Below, one piece after another: positions 6,492-7,507 of a stretch of DNA of 7,507 bases; positions within the stretch are counted from its first letter, which is position 1; every line of letters starts with the position of its first letter. The notes under the pieces were generated by a model that saw nothing but the letters and a program-made list of their open reading frames with translations, had not been told where the DNA came from and ran no database searches. The DNA lies in NCBI GenBank assembly GCA_903939555.1, contig CAJAHV010000166.1, positions 1 through 7,507 of the forward strand, in the 5' to 3' direction. Source of the DNA: an uncultured Alphaproteobacteria bacterium. Lineage in GTDB: Bacteria > Pseudomonadota > Alphaproteobacteria > Sphingomonadales > Sphingomonadaceae. Both the position numbers and the translations under genes were made by a program.

Positions 6492-6926
6492 ATGTTTCGG
6501 GAATTCAAAGCATTTGTCATGCGGGGCAATGTGCTTGATCTCGCGGTGGCGGTGATCATCGGTGGCGCCTTTGGCGCTATCGTCACGTCGCTGACCGATG
6601 ACCTGATCATGCCAATCATCGGGCTGCTCACCGGCGGCATGGATTTTTCGTCCGAGTTCATCCTGCTTGGCGACGTGCCGGCGGGCTACACAGGTGCATT
6701 GACCGATTATGCCGCGCTGAAAAAGGCTGGCGCGGCAATCTTTGGATATGGCAAGTTCTTGACCATATTTGTCAATTTCCTGATCATCGCTTTTGTCATC
6801 TTCCAACTGGTGCGCATCGCCAACAAGCTGGCCAAGCTAGCGCCCGCCGCAGCGCCGGCTCCGACAGCGTCGGAAGCGCTGCTTGCTGAAATCCGCGATA
6901 CGCTGAAGGCGGCGAACAAGGGCTGA
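6492..6926 (+). CDS. mscL: Large-conductance mechanosensitive channel MscL
   Basis: The product is a 144-residue MscL, slightly longer than the 136-residue E. coli protein. It forms a homopentameric inner-membrane pore that opens under membrane tension to release solutes during hypo-osmotic shock. The N-terminal amphipathic helix MFREFKAFVMRGN (1-13) is followed by TM1 (about 14-44) with the Gly/Ala-rich pore-lining stretch LAVAVIIGGAFGAIVTSL. A periplasmic loop spans about 45-82, and TM2 (about 84-108) contains IFVNFLIIAFVIF. A basic turn and a Pro/Ala-rich linker (about 115-126) lead to the C-terminal helix (127-140). Gene and start are unambiguous. It is divergent from the lemA-like gene and is followed five bases later by a META-domain lipoprotein gene, so the two are probably co-transcribed. 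Confidence 0.97.
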   Translation: MFREFKAFVMRGNVLDLAVAVIIGGAFGAIVTSLTDDLIMPIIGLLTGGMDFSSEFILLGDVPAGYTGALTDYAALKKAGAAIFGYGKFLTIFVNFLIIAFVIFQLVRIANKLAKLAPAAAPAPTASEALLAEIRDTLKAANKG

Positions 6927-6931
6927 CGCTG

Positions 6932-7372
6932 GTGCGCATGGTCGTTGTGGTCGCCGCTGGGCTGGTGCTGGCCAGCTGTGCAAGGGAGCTGGCGCTGGTG
7001 AAGGGTGAAATGCCGGTAATCGCCGGGTCGCTGGAAGGGGGGCCATGGCAGGTCGCGGATCTCAACGGCGGCGGCGTCATTGAAAATGCCCGGCTTGAAA
7101 TGACTTTCGAGCCTGGTGATCAGGGCACCAGCCGTGTGTCGGGCATATCGGGCTGCAACCGGTTCACCGGGCGCTGGCAGCAGAATGGCGCAACCGTCGC
7201 GCTCGGGCCGCTTGCCGGCACGCGCATGGCCTGTGCCCCGGCGCTGATGGAGCTGGAGGGCAAGTTTCTCGCCACCTTGGGCGCGGTGACGATGGTCAGC
7301 TTCGATGCGACCGGTGCGGCTTTTCTGAAGGCACCCGATGGCCGGACCATCACGCTGCGCAAGGCCGGCTGA
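6932..7372 (+). CDS. META-domain lipoprotein (HslJ-like)
   Basis: This 146-residue protein has a very short lipoprotein signal: a hydrophobic core, then lipobox LASC with Cys16. The mature part is one META domain, the family of E. coli HslJ. Recognisable blocks are GGPWQVADLNG (about 36-46), SGCNRFTGRW (73-82) and the TRMACAPALMELEGKFLATL helix region (97-116). META proteins are envelope or secreted proteins whose exact role is unclear; HslJ is linked to heat induction and novobiocin resistance. Start choice is GTG 6932 because AAGGG (6918-6922), at the end of mscL, is nine bases upstream; an ATG at 6938 would shorten the signal by two residues. Only five bases separate it from mscL, supporting one transcript. 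Its stop codon lies in a palindrome shared with the convergent SH3 gene. Confidence 0.88.
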   Translation: MRMVVVVAAGLVLASCARELALVKGEMPVIAGSLEGGPWQVADLNGGGVIENARLEMTFEPGDQGTSRVSGISGCNRFTGRWQQNGATVALGPLAGTRMACAPALMELEGKFLATLGAVTMVSFDATGAAFLKAPDGRTITLRKAG

Positions 7373-7382
7373 TTCAGCCGGC
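7364..7382. repeat. Perfect palindrome containing both convergent stop codons
   Basis: GCCGGCTGA (7364-7372), one central T, then TCAGCCGGC (7374-7382) form a perfect nine-base inverted repeat. Each arm reads Ala-Gly-stop for one of the two converging genes. As RNA from either strand it could fold into an eight-base stem with a three-base loop. No T run follows on either side, so classical intrinsic termination is not indicated. Confidence 0.7.
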
Positions 7383-7507
7383 AATCGCTTCATTGGGGTA
7401 TGTGCCCCAGATCTGGTTGCGCAGGATATAGCCCGAACGACCGCCATTCGACACGCGGCACCAGACATTTTCGCACAGGGTGATGGTCACCACCGTGCCG
7501 GGTTCGA
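7374..7507 (-). CDS. C-terminal part of a bacterial SH3-domain protein (cut by window edge)
   Basis: Reading leftward from the window edge gives 43 complete codons and a TGA stop at 7374-7376. The peptide contains PGTVVTITLCENVWCRV, then GGRSGYILRNQIWG and the ending NEAIAG. The pattern of a turn, beta strands, a WCRV strand and GxxGYI fits the C-terminal half of a bacterial SH3 (SH3b/SH3_3) domain, which usually binds cell-wall peptides or partners in exported proteins. The start and any signal peptide lie beyond 7507. It converges on the META-domain gene with one base between stop codons. Confidence 0.75.
   Translation of the reverse strand, partial: EPGTVVTITLCENVWCRVSNGGRSGYILRNQIWGTYPNEAIAG

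Noticed and set aside
6707..7468. A 253-codon minus-strand frame spanning mscL, the META gene and the SH3 gene end
   Set aside because: It is antisense to two solid genes and in a different frame from the SH3 peptide, with no family resemblance.
1..7507. Signs of a defence system, prophage, mobile island or CRISPR
   Set aside because: No nuclease, transposase, integrase or phage-like protein, no spaced direct repeats, and no clear composition shift apart from the short AT-rich promoter region near 6430-6480.

Overview
The window is high-GC DNA, densely packed with genes, and looks like an ordinary chromosomal stretch of an alphaproteobacterium. The overall feel is Sphingomonadales-like: strong G/C third-position bias, a secreted DUF885 metallopeptidase, an MFS_2 transporter, a LemA/TPM-domain operon, and MscL followed by a META-domain lipoprotein. 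The taxonomic guess is inference from composition and gene content only. I see no rRNA, tRNA, CRISPR array, insertion sequence, integrase, toxin-antitoxin pair or phage gene. No gene-free stretch exceeds 300 bases; the longest is 174 bases (1950-2123).

Layout, left to right. Bases 1-119 carry no convincing gene, only weak hairpins downstream of the first gene. A secreted DUF885 zinc-peptidase-like protein runs leftward (120-1949). Across a 174-base divergent gap, a GPH/MFS_2-type sugar:cation symporter-like protein runs rightward (2124-3455, GTG start). A glutathione S-transferase-like gene follows on the same strand (3584-4198). It converges on a three-gene leftward cluster: lemA-like lipoprotein (5775-6365), a secreted TPM-domain protein with a glycine-rich tail (4906-5715), and a second TPM-domain membrane protein (4238-4906). 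The last two share one base in a TAATG junction, and a perfect 10-bp hairpin sits between lemA and the first TPM gene. Divergently from lemA, the mechanosensitive channel gene mscL (6492-6926) and a META-domain lipoprotein (6932-7372) form a tight rightward pair. That pair meets the end of a leftward SH3-domain protein (7374-7507, cut by the window edge), with one base between the two stop codons.

Functionally the right half is envelope-themed: LemA and TPM proteins at the membrane and periplasm, an osmotic safety valve, a META-domain lipoprotein and an SH3b protein. The LemA plus paired TPM arrangement recurs in bacteria but its biochemical role is poorly defined, so it is the most interesting coding module here. 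The most striking non-coding signals are the two perfect inverted repeats at 5744-5767 and 7364-7382; the latter contains both stop codons of two convergent genes. Nothing in the window compels a claim of a wholly new system.
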